From positions 1-64,000 of the forward strand of contig NW_026042711.1 in the NCBI RefSeq assembly GCF_023856365.1: a stretch of DNA of 64,000 nt. Direction: 5' to 3'. The translations under genes were made by a program, and so were the position numbers. The stretch is from Brienomyrus brachyistius. Taxonomy: Eukaryota > Chordata > Actinopteri > Osteoglossiformes > Mormyridae. The notes under the pieces were generated by a model. It was not told the origin of the DNA. It searched no databases and saw only the letters and a list, made by a program, of their open reading frames with translations. This document shows, piece after piece, positions 30,567-41,486 of the stretch (position 1 is its first letter; every line of letters starts with the position of its first letter).

Positions 30567-30691
30567 AAGAAATCAAAACCGAAATGCTAGGAATATGGAC
30601 TTTAAGCCTTTTCTTTATGGGCGTCAATGGAGGGGAAAACGCTTGACGTAAGATGAAGTCCATATTCCTAGCATTTCGGTTTTGATTTCTT
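30567..30691. repeat. perfect 36-bp inverted repeat, hairpin-forming
   Basis: 30567-30602 and 30656-30691 are exact reverse complements with a 53-base spacer. The spacer itself contains gcgtcaa and ttgacg as a second, inner pair. No target duplication or coding content explains it. Confidence 0.9.
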
Positions 30692-30799
30692 CCCTGGCAT
30701 GGGTGACGGGTGCACCACGTTCCCAAAGCCACGTTAGCCTCGAGCGAACTGCCCGGAGAAACCGCTCACACCAGCGCTGCAACCCGATCTCCTCCCCTT

Positions 30800-31090
30800 T
30801 TAAACACACATTTCTATGGCGTTAAATTAGTGCCAAAAGTCGTGCGCATAAAAACAGAAAATCCATGCTCTCTACGCGCTCGCGATTGCACAGCACTCAC
30901 TCACTCGCTCGCCGTTAAATTAGGGCCAAAAGTCGAACCACGCGCGTGCGTGTGCTCGAGTGCTGAAAACCCATCCCCTCTACGCGCTCGCGTCTGCACA
31001 GCACTCGCTCGCTCGAATTTCCCGCTTCGTCTTACCGTATATAAAAGAATGGGCCAATGTACGGTAAATTGCATTGTGAATAAAATTTCT
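30800..31090. repeat. CpG-rich tandem duplication with TATA and poly(A) words
   Basis: Two diverged units (about 30820-30911 and 30912-31015) share 'gttaaattag.gccaaaagtcg', 'ctctacgcgctcgcg' and 'tgcacagcactc'. CpG density is far above the surroundings. A GTATATAAAAG at about 31037 and GAATAAAATT at 31078 follow, an arrangement like an LTR R region or a short Pol II unit, but element ends were not found. Confidence 0.5.
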
Positions 31091-31099
31091 TAATACAAC

Positions 31100-31570
31100 A
31101 TCACAAAACCAATTTAATAAATTCAAATCCTGGGAAGAACGCTCCTCAGATATTAGTTCTCGGGTTAGTGTTAGCAGACTATAGGCGAAACCACCTTAAG
31201 TGCTATCTGTTAATGTTTATTAAATTAGCATTAAAATGGAGAGGTTTATAATATCTTTTGTCCTTGTAGCTGCTAAATACACTCATTATTAAAGCCATAA
31301 AGTTGTCTGCCTACTACATTGGAATCTCCACTGAGTAAGTGTTTTTGATGGATTTTATTTAACTTTATTATACTCTGGTCCTTAGATCTAATGTCATACT
31401 TCTTCACTTATATTGTTTGTGAAAAGGTTTACCACGGTCAAACAGAGCAGCCACTACATCATCATACATGAACAAGCACCTCACAAAACAAAAACATTTC
31501 ATTTTCATAATTAAAACTTTTGAATGGTAGGCCTAGTGTGTGGATCAGAGACAAGATCTTGACACCTCAT
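31100..31570. other. no gene recognised
   Basis: AT-rich sequence leading to the integrase-like frame; 'ttgttctgtgaacag' at its end could be a splice acceptor. Confidence 0.35.
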
Positions 31571-31580
31571 TAACTATAAT

Positions 31581-32412
31581 TTGTTCTGTGAACAGCTCAG
31601 ATACCACCTTCTCGAAAGTCTTCTGCATAAAATAGAAATAGGATTCAGCGCGACTCCACTAAATTTGGATTACCTGGAGTTCCTTTGTCATCAGGAGCTG
31701 TATCTTCTGCAGGCCCTGTCTAATCACATTGAAGTACCTCCTGCTATCACCCTGGCTTTGCAAGAGCTCTTTGACCTTGTGAGGGCACATCTGGAACGTC
31801 CAGCCCCATGTGTCACACAGGAAGTCGCTGCCACCAATAGACGACCCAAGATTTTGATTGAAGAACAATGTTTGAAAGAAATGCTCCATACTCAACTTCC
31901 TGTGCCTTGCATAGCCACACTGATGGGTGTTTCAAGAAGAACAATCTTAAGAAGAATAAAAGAGTATGAGCTCTGTGTTAGGGAACTTGACAATTTGGTT
32001 TCTTCTGTCAAGAATGATCTACCAAATGCAGGCTACAGGATAGTCAATGCAGGCTGCAGTCAATGGGCTACAGGGTTCGGTGGAGAAGAGTTGCAGCCTC
32101 CATGCATAGGGTTGATTCCATGCGCATCATATAAAGGTTGTCAAGTCTTGGCTGTGTTGTACGCAGAATGTACCAGGGCCTTTGTCTCTAGTACACGTGG
32201 ACACAAACCACAAGTTGATCCGGTTTGTATTACCAGCAAATTTATTTGGAGTAAACCCTGGGTGGATTGGTGTGAGGTGGTGGTGGGGCTTTGGAGAAGA
32301 TTTCCTGCCGATCAACACTAGCAACTTATATCTATCTGTCATGGAGGTCTCGGGACTCACAGATATTCAGAGACATGTGGATAGTTTACCAGTGGTTTTC
32401 AGCAGGAAATAG
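31581..32412 (+). pseudogene. integrase-core (rve) family gene, N-terminal part, frameshifted
   Basis: A 246-codon frame opens at 31581; a possible splice acceptor sits at 31595, so the true start may be exonic further upstream. Residues around 110-135 (C-I-A-T-L-M-G-V-S-R-R-T-I-L-R-R) are a helix-turn-helix. N-A-G-Y-R follows, as in a multi-copy fish family with an HTH domain and an rve integrase core. After about 32070 the coding signal moves to the frame starting 32182 with L-V-H-V-D-T-N-H-K-L-I-R-F, the first catalytic-Asp region. The remaining catalytic residues are not found before 32412. It is a truncated and shifted copy of a transposon-derived or domesticated integrase gene. Confidence 0.6.
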
Positions 32413-33700
32413 TTATTACTACAAATTGTCACCCCCCCCCCGCCCCCCACAGAAACTGGATCTGGCTATAGTGGGAAAATCTTTTTTTTTTTTTTTATTT
32501 GTGAGAACTTGAAAGCAAAACAAAACTTGGAAAAAATATATGCTCATTCACCAATTTTCTAATCTGGGGTCTAAAGTGGTCAGGCTTGCAAGTGTATTTG
32601 GTTATTTGTCTATCCTAGCCTGTTGCAGTGTATATTTCCTGTATATTTTGCATGTAAAAAATGTTGTTTGTTATGTCAGTGCTTAATATTATCATGTAGT
32701 CTTCATGAACTTTCTTCATCTTGGCCAGGGACTGCATTTGAAAAGTAGCCACTTGACTAAAATTGGCACATTTTCAGAAATGCCAGCAACAATACTGATA
32801 ATGAACACCCCTCTAACTGACTCTCAGTTGGTTTAGAAAAAAGACTTTTAAGAGAAAAGAAAGCCTTCCTTTGGTTTTGCATTTTTCTCTTTTTTGTTGG
32901 CTGTGCACAATATATTAGAAGAATACCTTACAATTATATTAGTTAAGAAATAACAGATTGCGTATATACAATATTAAGGTGATAACAACAACCCTCACTG
33001 TCTCTAGGTGCTGCTTCAGACAGGGCATTCTGCAGCAGGGACACCACCCGTCGTGCAGCATCCAGCAAATCTCCCTATCACAACAGCCCACATAACAGAA
33101 TAACATTAGTGTATGATTCAGTAGGGCTAGTCCAGGTCTGGAAAGTAGTTGGGCCAGATTTTTAAACCAAGAAATTTAGCTGGGCCAGACATTTTCAGCG
33201 GCCCAGTAAGCAACAGGTAATGGCATTTTAAACAAACACAAATCAAGGTTATTTTAAAAAACTACAACTGAACAGAATCTGAGAGCAATATTTTTTTTCA
33301 CTTCTGAAATGAGAAAAATATTTTGGTCGTATCTGACCTAGACGCATCCCAAAGAAAAAAAATGCCTATTAGATGGTAAACAGACATAAAGAAAAAGGGA
33401 AAAATCATCTATAATCATCATCCGCTTATACTGTGGTGATCCATTTCACCCACACAGGCATGATCACCATTAGCGGTTTTCACATTATTGTCGAGGTGAC
33501 TATTCACTTTACCTCTGCTTTCTCCGACATCTTCCTGATTCTGCCGCCAACAAGGGGCTCATAGGGTGGAGACTGAGGGTGTTAAACAGACCAATCTTTT
33601 GTCACTGAATGCAACAAATAATGTATTTATCTGTCAAAAGTCCAGCACCAGGAAAAGCAACAGAGTGACAGTAGAAACTGTAATAATAATGGAAGTGCGC
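32413..33700. other. no gene recognised
   Basis: Poly-C and poly-T runs near 32430-32500, then AT-rich sequence. Lies 3-prime of the brachyury-like stop codon. A short M-S-E-K-A-E frame with a GTAAAG donor near 33510-33535 (minus) is too little to call. Confidence 0.4.
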
Positions 33701-33704
33701 CGCC

Positions 33705-34257
33705 CTACAGGGAAGGAGGAGTGATGGGAGTCCCGGTGGTGGCTAAGCGCGCGTGGGGAGAGGCGTCGTACTGTGAGGCTTCATGAACTTCCGATGGGGC
33801 AGTGCTGTCATACAGCGGGGAGCCTGAGAGGGGCACTGTGGCCGGGTGCGAGAGCCCTGGGTAATGAGTTGTAGAGCTGCGCAGTGTCACGATCGGGTAC
33901 AAGCAGGCAGGCGATCGTGCGGGCAAGGCGTGCAAGGAGCAAGCGGACAGGCAAAAACGGGAGTTTAATTAGGAAGCGCGGACGGGGAAACATCTCACGC
34001 ATACAAACATCAATGACAGACACTGGACTCAGGTAAGACACGGACTGAAATACACAGGACTGAGCAAATTAACTAGATACAGCTGGGTACAAATCGGGAG
34101 AAAACACGTGGGTAATCAGGGGGCGTGGCACACAGGAGGAGCGGACGAGCCGGGCATGACACGCAGGAACTGAGAGCCCAAGCTGTTGGACATTCCACTG
34201 GACTAGGAGACTGGGGTGAGTGAGGAGGAGCTCATTGACCACAAACTGGGATACTGG
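33705..34257 (-). pseudogene. tbxt: brachyury last exon, with nonsense codon and LTR insertion
   Basis: Acceptor 'tgctcacacacag' before 34257. After Q-Y-P-S-L-W-S-M the exon meets TAG at 34203-34205, then continues G-S-Q-F-L-R up to 34162. A 277-bp solo LTR plus its 5-bp duplication follows. From 33884 the same frame resumes with H-Y-P-G-L-S-H-P and runs to the normal stop at 33707-33705. Confidence 0.85.
33885..34161 (-). mobile_element. solo LTR of the small proline-rich LTR family, 277 bp
   Basis: TGTCACG...GGGCATGACA, matching the LTRs at 52105 and 55046 with several differences. Exact 5-bp duplication CGCAG at 33880-33884 and 34162-34166. It lies inside the last brachyury exon. Sense, judged from the complete element, is minus. 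Confidence 0.95.
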
Positions 34258-34629
34258 CTGTGTGTGAGCAATGGGGTGGAGATTAAGGAAAGACGTTAAA
34301 TCAGCATGCAGTGTTGCCTGGAAACAACAACAAATATACTAGTGTCACTGTACTAAAACAATATCAAAATAATGCCTATTTTTTATTCATTTTACTTGTA
34401 GAGTGCAAAGTACAAAGGAAAACAAAGAGTAACTATGGCGAAATAAATCAAAGCATGTCCCAGAATGATGGGCCTGAATGGATCAGGACAGAAGAAGGCG
34501 AAAGTCCTGTTAACGAGGTGAGACGATGCAGACACAGGCCAGGATGTGGGTATAGGCGAGAACAAGAGGGAAGACGGGGGCCCGAGACTCAGCATGGGGA
34601 CAGGTGGGGGAGGGGAGGCACGGGCTCAC

Positions 34630-34762
34630 CTGGAGCTGCTCCCGGAGGTGCCGCTATGACTCATGGGTAACATGCCGGAATGGGACGGCACCTGTAGGCT
34701 GGACCAGTTGTCATGGGAGGGCAACATGGACAGACAGGTAGACGAGCTGTCTGAATAAGCAG
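34630..34762 (-). pseudogene. tbxt: brachyury exon with S-H-D-N-W-S-S block
   Basis: Acceptor 'tttatacttgcag' before 34762, donor GTGAGC after 34630. The frame joins the previous exon to give S-P-T-A-Y-S-D-S and runs to G-S-S-S. It is the most conserved part of the brachyury C-terminus and leaves little doubt about identity. Confidence 0.9.
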
Positions 34763-35516
34763 CTGCAAGTATAAAACAATAAATGAAGCAGGTATGTGGT
34801 GGGCAGTGTTACAGCGTCCTTAATATGGTCAATACAGAAAAGGCATGTTATCATGTTATGTATATACTGCCTCCAGTTACTTAATGCCTAACTTTAATAC
34901 ATTGATTGATTTGTTCACTGCTGCAGCCTGTGTCAACTTTCCTTTCAGACAGATGTAAAGTCCATTCTGTTTTTGTTCTGTGTAGTTTTTTTTGAACAGC
35001 ATATGGCTGAATTCTGTTAAACCTCAGACTGAAGAAAATTGTGTTAATTGAAAAGCAAATATCAAAAACTCAGTCTGCAGGAATGTTTTTCTAAATATTT
35101 CTGTGGACTTTTGGAAATTTCACGAAATTCCATTGCTCCATTACATAAACACTGAGTGAGATTTCATTCCCATTACTGCAACGTATGAAGAGGATTATGA
35201 CTTATTACTTTAGGTTATCGGACTGAGTGAGTTTTCGAAATTTGCTCTTCGATAACTGAAGCAGTGCTGTGAATGCAGAGGTTATATGCGTCGCATATCA
35301 ACAGAACTGTATGTTTATGTCTTGTCTTAATTATTTTGATTAAATGTCTAACTATTCCCAATATGTGTGAACATACTTGGCCAAATAAAGCTGATTCTGA
35401 TTCAGTCAGAGGGTAATCGTCGGTGTGCTGTACTATCGTGGTGACCCACACAGAGAGCTTAGGACCATGATTTCAGTGTGTGCTTGTGTGAGGGGACAGG
35501 CAGGGCGGCGGCTCAC

Positions 35517-35693
35517 TGGGTGATGCACTCCTGTGGGTATAGGGGCTGGGATAGGGGGCGGAGCAGTTACTCCTCAAGGAGGAGTAACAGTCACAGCCGT
35601 GGGGGGAGGAGAGGGAGAGGGTGCTCCCAAACTGGGGGTGTGGGTTTGATGAAGAGCAGAGAGACCCTGAGCCTGGGATGAACCAGCTGCCTA
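35517..35693 (-). pseudogene. tbxt: brachyury exon with S-W-F-I-P-G and Y-P-S-P-Y blocks
   Basis: Acceptor 'gctttcgtttcag' before 35693; 177 bases, entering in phase 1 and leaving after one base of a codon at donor GTGAGC. It contains N-P-H-P-Q-F-G and Y-S-S-L-R near the middle, both placed as in vertebrate brachyury. No stop inside. Confidence 0.85.
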
Positions 35694-35699
35694 CTGAAA

Positions 35700-36170
35700 C
35701 GAAAGCGGATAAAGACAGAAACTAGAACCTCAAACTAAACAACACAAACAACAATATCAAGTTATATTCAATCATTAAACCGTTATATATTTAATCTAAA
35801 CAATAGTAATAAATATCGTTCCGATTCAAAATATCATTTACGGGTGAATCTTATGACTTGCATTGGGAAACAGGAAACGGGCCAAGCTGCAGGGCCAGTT
35901 CAAAGGCATAGTGCGAGGCGCCCAGAAAGGGGGCGAGGTCTGGGCGGAGTCAGCTAAAGAAGAAAAAGGCCTGACCTTTTTCTGGATGCTGTGGACTGTG
36001 TTTGTGTGTGAGCTGCAGCTGCATGTTCCTTACATTTTTTTTATTAACACCAGCACCGTGAGGTTTGGCCTGGACTGGGTCCTGTCCTGCACGGTTGAAG
36101 ACATGTTGACTGATGGTCAGCCCGTGTTCTGTTGGATCCCACAGAAAGGAAATGGGAATCCCGTTTGGAT
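35700..36170. other. no T-box exon found here
   Basis: This is where the next upstream brachyury exon would be expected on the minus strand. I see no T-box coding sequence. A 105-codon plus-strand frame at 35863-36180 has no recognisable domain. Confidence 0.4.
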
Positions 36171-36171
36171 C

Positions 36172-36935
36172 GGATGCTGACAGTTGAAAAAAAACTCATG
36201 TCTGTGTGTTATGAAAGAATATCAATAAATGTTTCCGAAAGGGGATGACTCATTTGGTAATTATTTACGGCTTATGTTATGGCTTTGAAATTTACAGTCT
36301 TTACTAAAGTCTGACTTCTTTCGAGTCACCTTTAATATAGATTGGACACTCTCTATGCTATGTACAATACTTATATAGATGGTACATGTTTACTTGCTTG
36401 CACAGATGGTTGATTAGGTAATTAGTGTAAGTGTGTGTGTGTGTGTGTGTGTGTCCAATCGCATGTATGTCCAAGGTCCATAGTAAGTAATATACACTGA
36501 TCAAGAGATGCCTGAAAGTGGATGAAAGAGGACATTAGTGGGTGTATCACTTAGTGTAACGGGTGCAGGAAAATGAGCAGGACTGCAAGCCATATAATGA
36601 CCCACTGTCCTTATCTAGCTCTTAATACAGTATGCATACAGTGATGTATCTACAATGGACAGCTACTATAAGCAGATAGCACAGTACAGGTGCTTAATCT
36701 GTATGCTATTTCCATCCATCCATTGTCCAAACCGCTTATCCTACTGGGTCACAGGGGGTCCGGAGTCTATCCCGGAATCAATGGGCACGAGGCAGGGAAG
36801 AACCCAGGATGGGGGGCCAGCCCATCACAGCTCACACTCACACACCATTCACTCACACATGCACACCTACGGGCAATTTAGCTACTCCAATTAGCCTCAG
36901 CATGTTTTTGGACTGTGGGGGGAAACCGGAGGAAA
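36172..36935. repeat. left arm of a 0.76-kb inverted duplication
   Basis: Read in reverse complement, it matches 38065-38823 nearly throughout: 'ggatgctgacagttg' at the outer end, a (GT)n run at 36427-36453, the sequence around 'cagtatgcatacagtgatgtatctacaatgg', and part of a SINE at the inner end. The SINE here stops at about 36935 inside its body. Confidence 0.85.
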
Positions 36936-37946
36936 CTAGCAGCTTTGTGTGGTAATTGTTTGTATTAAAAATACATTGGATCAAGTCAAATTATTTTTAT
37001 GAAGAATTAACATCTAAAAGCTGCTAGTAGACCGTGGGAAAATAATTTTTCTATTTTCTTGCTGCCATCTCGTGGCCAAAAGTAGGTATTGCAATTTCCA
37101 TCATATGTAAGAGGGCCTGCCCATCAGAGTAATGTACATCCTGTGACATGTATTGACTATCAAGACAAACTGAAACACGGTGTATTAGGCTGTCAATGAG
37201 TACTGGACTAGGGTGAAAAACTGCCTGATAATCTACCTATTAACTAGAAGAGTACAAACTGGAGACGGATCCCCTAATACAGAGGGATTAACGTCTGTGC
37301 CACATCCAGAACCATTCAGTGTAGGAGTCTGGTGGTTCTACTGGATACTGACAAGTACCCAGCCCCTTTGTTCCCTCTGATAATCATCAGTCCTCCTCTG
37401 AATGCCTTCACCACTCTATTCCTGAATAGGTACACATTTAAATATGCTAGCAAGATCAAGGTATTGGGATAACTGTTAGGTTCGCTGTTAAGAGAGTTGC
37501 AGTGAAAACCATCATACACAGTGGCCCTTTCTGGATAAGATTACCTCCCTCTGATCTAACAGGTCAAGATCAAAGCAAGGTGCATTGCAATGTCTGACAC
37601 CCAGCACACTACAGCATATAAAATACAGGTATCCATCGCCTTCCGCATTTGGAACCAGGACCACTTGTTGCAAGTCAATTTGGGCGTATCTCAAGTTATA
37701 CGAGAGAGGCAAGACATTAAGGACAGTATACACAGTACTGAAATAATAATGTACATATTAAACCACAGCACTTAATAAACAGATACTGCACTTACATTTC
37801 ACAAAAAAAAAATAAAGCACAGATTGCACTAAGAAATCAAAAGATGCATGTGCTAGCAAACAGTGGGAGCTGAGGAAGAAGCAGTGGTGAAATACTTTAT
37901 TGTACAGTACAGTAAGTTTCTTTTTATAGAATGAAATAGCATACAG
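36936..37946. other. spacer of the inverted duplication
   Basis: About 1 kb. A minus-strand frame at 37316-37519 reads F-R-N-R-V-V-K-A-F, reminiscent of LINE scraps, but this is not enough to assign a family. Confidence 0.35.
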
Positions 37947-38295
37947 GGGGCGGCATGGTGGTGCAGTGGTTAGCACTGTTGCCTCACACCTCTGGGACCC
38001 GGGTTCGAGTCTCTGCCTGGGTCACATGGGTGTGGAGTTTGCATGTTCTCCCCATGTCGTCGTGGGGTTTCCTCCCGCAGTCCAAGAATATGCTGAGAAT
38101 ATGCTGAGGCTAACTGGAGTTACTAAATTGCCCGTAGGTATGCATGTATGAGTGAATAGTGTGTGAGTGTGCCCTGTGATGGGCTGGCTCCCCATCCTGG
38201 GTTGTTCCCTGCCTCGTGCCCATTGCTTCCGGGATAGGCTCCAGACCCCCCACGACCCAGTAGGATAAGCGGTTTGGACAATGGATGGATGGATG
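37947..38295 (+). repeat. tRNA-derived SINE, full length, 14-bp target duplication
   Basis: Head 'gggcggcatggtggtgcagtgg', B-box GGTTCGAGTC, tail (ATGG)n. Flanked by exact GAAATAGCATACAG at 37933-37946 and 38296-38309. Its 3-prime half and right flank are also in the left arm of the inverted duplication. Confidence 0.9.
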
Positions 38296-38823
38296 GAAAT
38301 AGCATACAGATCTTATAAGCACCTGTACTGTGCTATCTGCTCATAGTAGCTGTCCATTGTAGATACATCACTGTATGCATACTGTATTAAGAGCTAGACA
38401 AGGGTCATTATATGGCTTGCAGTCCTGCTCATTTTCCTGCACGCGTTACACTAAGTGATACACCCACTAATGTCCTCTTTTATCCACTTTCGGGCATCTC
38501 TTGATCAGTGTATATTATTTACTATGGACCTTGGACATACATGCGATTGAACGCACACACACACTTACACTAATTACCTAATCATCCATCTGTGCAAGCA
38601 GGTAAACATTTACCATCTATGTAAGTATTGCACATTGCATAGAGAGTGTCCAATCTATATTAAAGGTGACTCAAAAGAAGTCAGACTTCAGTAAAGACTG
38701 TAAATTGGCAGCCATAACATAAGCCGTAAATAATTACCAAATGAGTCATCCCCTTTCGGAAACATTTATTGATATTCTTTCATAACACACAGACATGAGT
38801 TTTTTTTCAACTGTCAGCATCCT
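38065..38823. repeat. right arm of the 0.76-kb inverted duplication
   Basis: See 36172-36935. This arm carries the complete SINE with both target duplications, so it is the likely source copy. Confidence 0.85.
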
Positions 38824-38829
38824 TCTCGA

Positions 38830-39165
38830 TTGTCAGAAGCTCTGCGCTAGAGGGAGGTTTACTGGTCTTATACTCTTCTGGCACCTTGTGTGATTCCTGA
38901 CTTGGGACATCAGTTTGGCTCCTTCTGTATGTGGTTTACATTGTATTTGTTCTTTAAAGTTGCCCCTTCAGAATTAGACAGTGTAACCAGCTTGCCACAT
39001 ATTGCCTGGATGACATAAGGTCCGGTAAAATCCGGTTCCGTTCTTCCTCCTTTCCGTCCCCGCTTCCTCATGTTGAACAGAAGCGCCTCATCTCCAACAT
39101 GATAAACTGTGCTTTGGTACCTCTTTTGTATTCGTTTACCACATGCCTGCTTCTGTTTTTCCTGT
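38830..39165 (-). pseudogene. LTR-retrotransposon integrase C-terminal fragment
   Basis: About 70 codons on the minus strand are open: Y-H-V-G-D-E-A-L-L near 39090, R-K-R-G-R-K-G-G-R, then F-T-G-P-Y-V-I and K-L-V-T-L. This is the GPY/F-like end of a Ty3-type or related integrase. No catalytic core is found upstream of it. Confidence 0.6.
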
Positions 39166-39169
39166 GACT

Positions 39170-39825
39170 AGGAGATGTTTTCAGCTGTTGTTGCTTATTG
39201 TCTCAACTACTTTATTTTTTTCATCAAAAAACGTGCCGTAGCTTTTCTCATCGGGAAGAATAATTGTGGAAAGCTGAAGTGGAAAAACATTCATAGCAAA
39301 TTATTATTATTCACAGATCATTATAAAGAGTCATTTTCTAAAAGCATTAAGAACAATGTAATTTGCTGTTTCAAGATATGTTTTTAAATAACTACTTGTC
39401 AGTCATAAGAAACTCTTCAACACACATGATCCGATCTTGCCACAAATCATTTTTAATCTCACTTTTGTTGCCAGCAGTTCAGACATTAATGGCTGTGTGT
39501 TGAGTTATTTTGAGGGGACATCAAATTTACACCATTATACAAGCTGTACACTGATTACTTTACATTCTATCAGAGTTTCATATCTTTAACGTTGTCCCTT
39601 GAAAAGATATAATAAAATATTTACAAAAATGTGTGGGGTGTACTCACTTTTGTGAGATACTGTATATTAAGGGATTGATTGTCAATAATATCAGTAATTC
39701 CTGATGTAATGTTAAAAGAATAGAGCCTGTCTCACACAGTTCTAAAACAACCTCAAAAACAGACTTACCATTTTATGTCATCATTCGTTTTCTCATCCAG
39801 GCCATTGGTTTGGGGATGATATGCA
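39170..39825. other. no gene recognised
   Basis: AT-rich, short frames only. Confidence 0.4.
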
Positions 39826-40486
39826 GCAGTGATCAACGGCAGAACAGGGGCTCTGAACGCAGTATGGATTAAAAAGGAATTAATCATCTCTCTCAATATA
39901 AAATTAGGATCATTTATTCTCTACAGAGGCCCCCATAGAATAGTGCATCCATCCCCTCACTCATGTTTAGACAGACGTAAGGCAACAGGCCAATGACATT
40001 CAGAACAGCAACAACATCAACAATTGTACAGCTAGTTTTAAAATTTAATAAAAAAGACAAACCAATTAGGTAATATTAATGAAATTATTAAAATGTGCAG
40101 ATTAATAGTCAGAAATAATTTGCGATTTTAAGAGCGGAAAGGATACATTAAAACTCAATTACATTTATCCCTTAATAATATAAAAAGGTTTTTGAATTTT
40201 ACATCATGATAAATGCGAACTATATGTGATTACTAATTACTGTTGACTAATTTCCTGTCTGGACGTTTCCCTCCTCATTGTTAAAAGTCATTATATGTCT
40301 GGGTGCCAGTCAGTGGAAGCACACAGACATGTTGGCCAGCTGTCATATTCATTCAGCACCAGCCCATCAAGTAGAGAATTCAGCACCACGGACAGTGACC
40401 TGTGTTACAATGACATCAGGTCATTGGCTCTAAATATTTTTCTAGAAATAACTAAATGGCTCTATTGTAGAAATTTCCAGCCAGAG
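39826..40486 (-). repeat. segment B of the gag-family repeat, part 1
   Basis: Closely matches 59863-60440 in the same orientation and, in part, 63840-64000 inverted. Shared words include 'ggcagaacaggggctct', 'tgtctgggtgccagtcagtgg' and 'tggctctattgtagaaatttcc'. It is interrupted at 40487 and resumes at 41487. Confidence 0.7.
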
Positions 40487-41486
40487 TCTTGTGGTGCGTT
40501 CGTTTTTCTCTCGGAACTTGGAAATTCCAAATTGGGTGACATCACATCCAACAATCTCCCGTTCAAGCTAGCACAACTCGGAACAAACATGGCTGCCTCC
40601 ATGAATACGCTGCTGTGTTGTTGCTTTATATTTTAGCAGTTATGGAGTAAGATTATTATTTCAGACAAATAAACAAGAAACAGGAACTAGTCAAACCACA
40701 TTAAAAGCTTTATAAAGTATTTTAGTACATTCATAGCGATATTCTTTTTTCGAGAGGCAAACAAACTACAAACAAACCAAAAACACTAACAAGTCTGGTA
40801 AAAATCTGATATTGCATGTTAGGATACTGTTTACGGTCACAATATGGTATTCTCTAAATCGAACACGTGCAATTACATTAATAATTACTAATAATTATAA
40901 ATAATAATAATAATAAATGGGCGGTATGGTCGTGCACTGGTTAGCACTGTTGCCTCACACCTCTGGGACCCAGGTTCAAATCTCCGCCTGGGTCACATGT
41001 GTGTGGAGTTTGCATGTTCTCCCCATGTCGTCGTGGGGTTTCCTCCGGGTACTCCGGTTCCCCCCCACAGTCCAAAAACATGCTGAGGCTAATTGGACTT
41101 GCTAAATTGCCCGTAGGAATGCATGTGAGAGTGCATGGTGTGTGTGAGTGTGCCCTGCGATGGGCTGGCCCCCCATCCTGGGTTGTTCCCAGCCTCGTGC
41201 CCATTGCTTCCGGGATAGGCTCCGGACCCCCCGTGACCCAGTAGGATAAGCAGTTTGGAAAATGGATGGATGGGATAATAATAAATTTAACAAAATAAAC
41301 ATTTTTAAGGATTTGTAAAATAGAATTAATGTTGAGTGTGTAAGCCGCCATGTTGAAATTACGTCACAGGGGCAACTCGGACAAGAAGATTCTGTCAGAC
41401 ATTAACGTCATAAAAGAGGCGTTTCTAATGGGAAGTGATGTTTTTCGTGACGTTTTTGTCCGAGTTGGAGTGAAATAATCAAACGC
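40487..41486. mobile_element. about 1-kb insertion splitting segment B, class uncertain
   Basis: Comparison with 60430-60445, where segment B is continuous, marks this stretch as an insertion. Its ends look like imperfect inverted repeats (gtgcgttcgttt at the left, complement of tgcgtttgatt at the right, with 'ctcggaac' and 'ctcggac' further in). A SINE at 40919-41274 sits inside. Probably a DNA transposon of the non-autonomous kind. Confidence 0.55.
40919..41274 (+). repeat. tRNA-derived SINE with 12-bp target duplication
   Basis: Head 'gggcggtatggtcgtgc', GGTTCAAATC B-box, (ATGG)n tail; flanks ATAATAATAAAT at 40907-40918 and 41275-41286. The target is an AT-rich run. Confidence 0.85.

Larger units (their letters stand above)
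33705..35693 (-). pseudogene. tbxt: brachyury (T-box transcription factor T), 3-prime three exons, disrupted
   Basis: Three exons on the minus strand encode the C-terminal transactivation region of brachyury: 35693-35517, 34762-34630 and 34257-33705. Splice sites are GT-AG and phases match across both introns. Diagnostic stretches are P-Y-P-S-P-Y-T-H-R-S, C-L-S-M-L-P-S-H-D-N-W-S-S-L, Q-Y-P-S-L-W-S and the ending S-Q-Y-D-A-S-P-H-A-R-L with T-P-x-x-P-P-S-L. Brachyury drives mesoderm and notochord formation. The T-box DNA-binding exons were not seen upstream in the window. The last exon has an in-frame TAG at 34203-34205 and a solo LTR. Introns are retained, so this is a genomic duplicate or a decayed paralogue, not a retrocopy. 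Confidence 0.85.

Noticed and set aside
33505..33540. Possible first exon M-S-E-K-A-E with donor GTAAAG on the minus strand
   Set aside because: Six codons are too few to support a gene and no second exon was found.
34402..34517. Plus-strand exon-like stretch with an S-N-Y-G-E-I ITIM-like motif and good splice sites
   Set aside because: It lies in the intron between the last two brachyury exons on the other strand, has no partner exons, and the motif is short enough to occur by chance.
35863..36180. 105-codon plus-strand frame near the brachyury exons
   Set aside because: No domain or splice context, and its end overlaps the inverted duplication.
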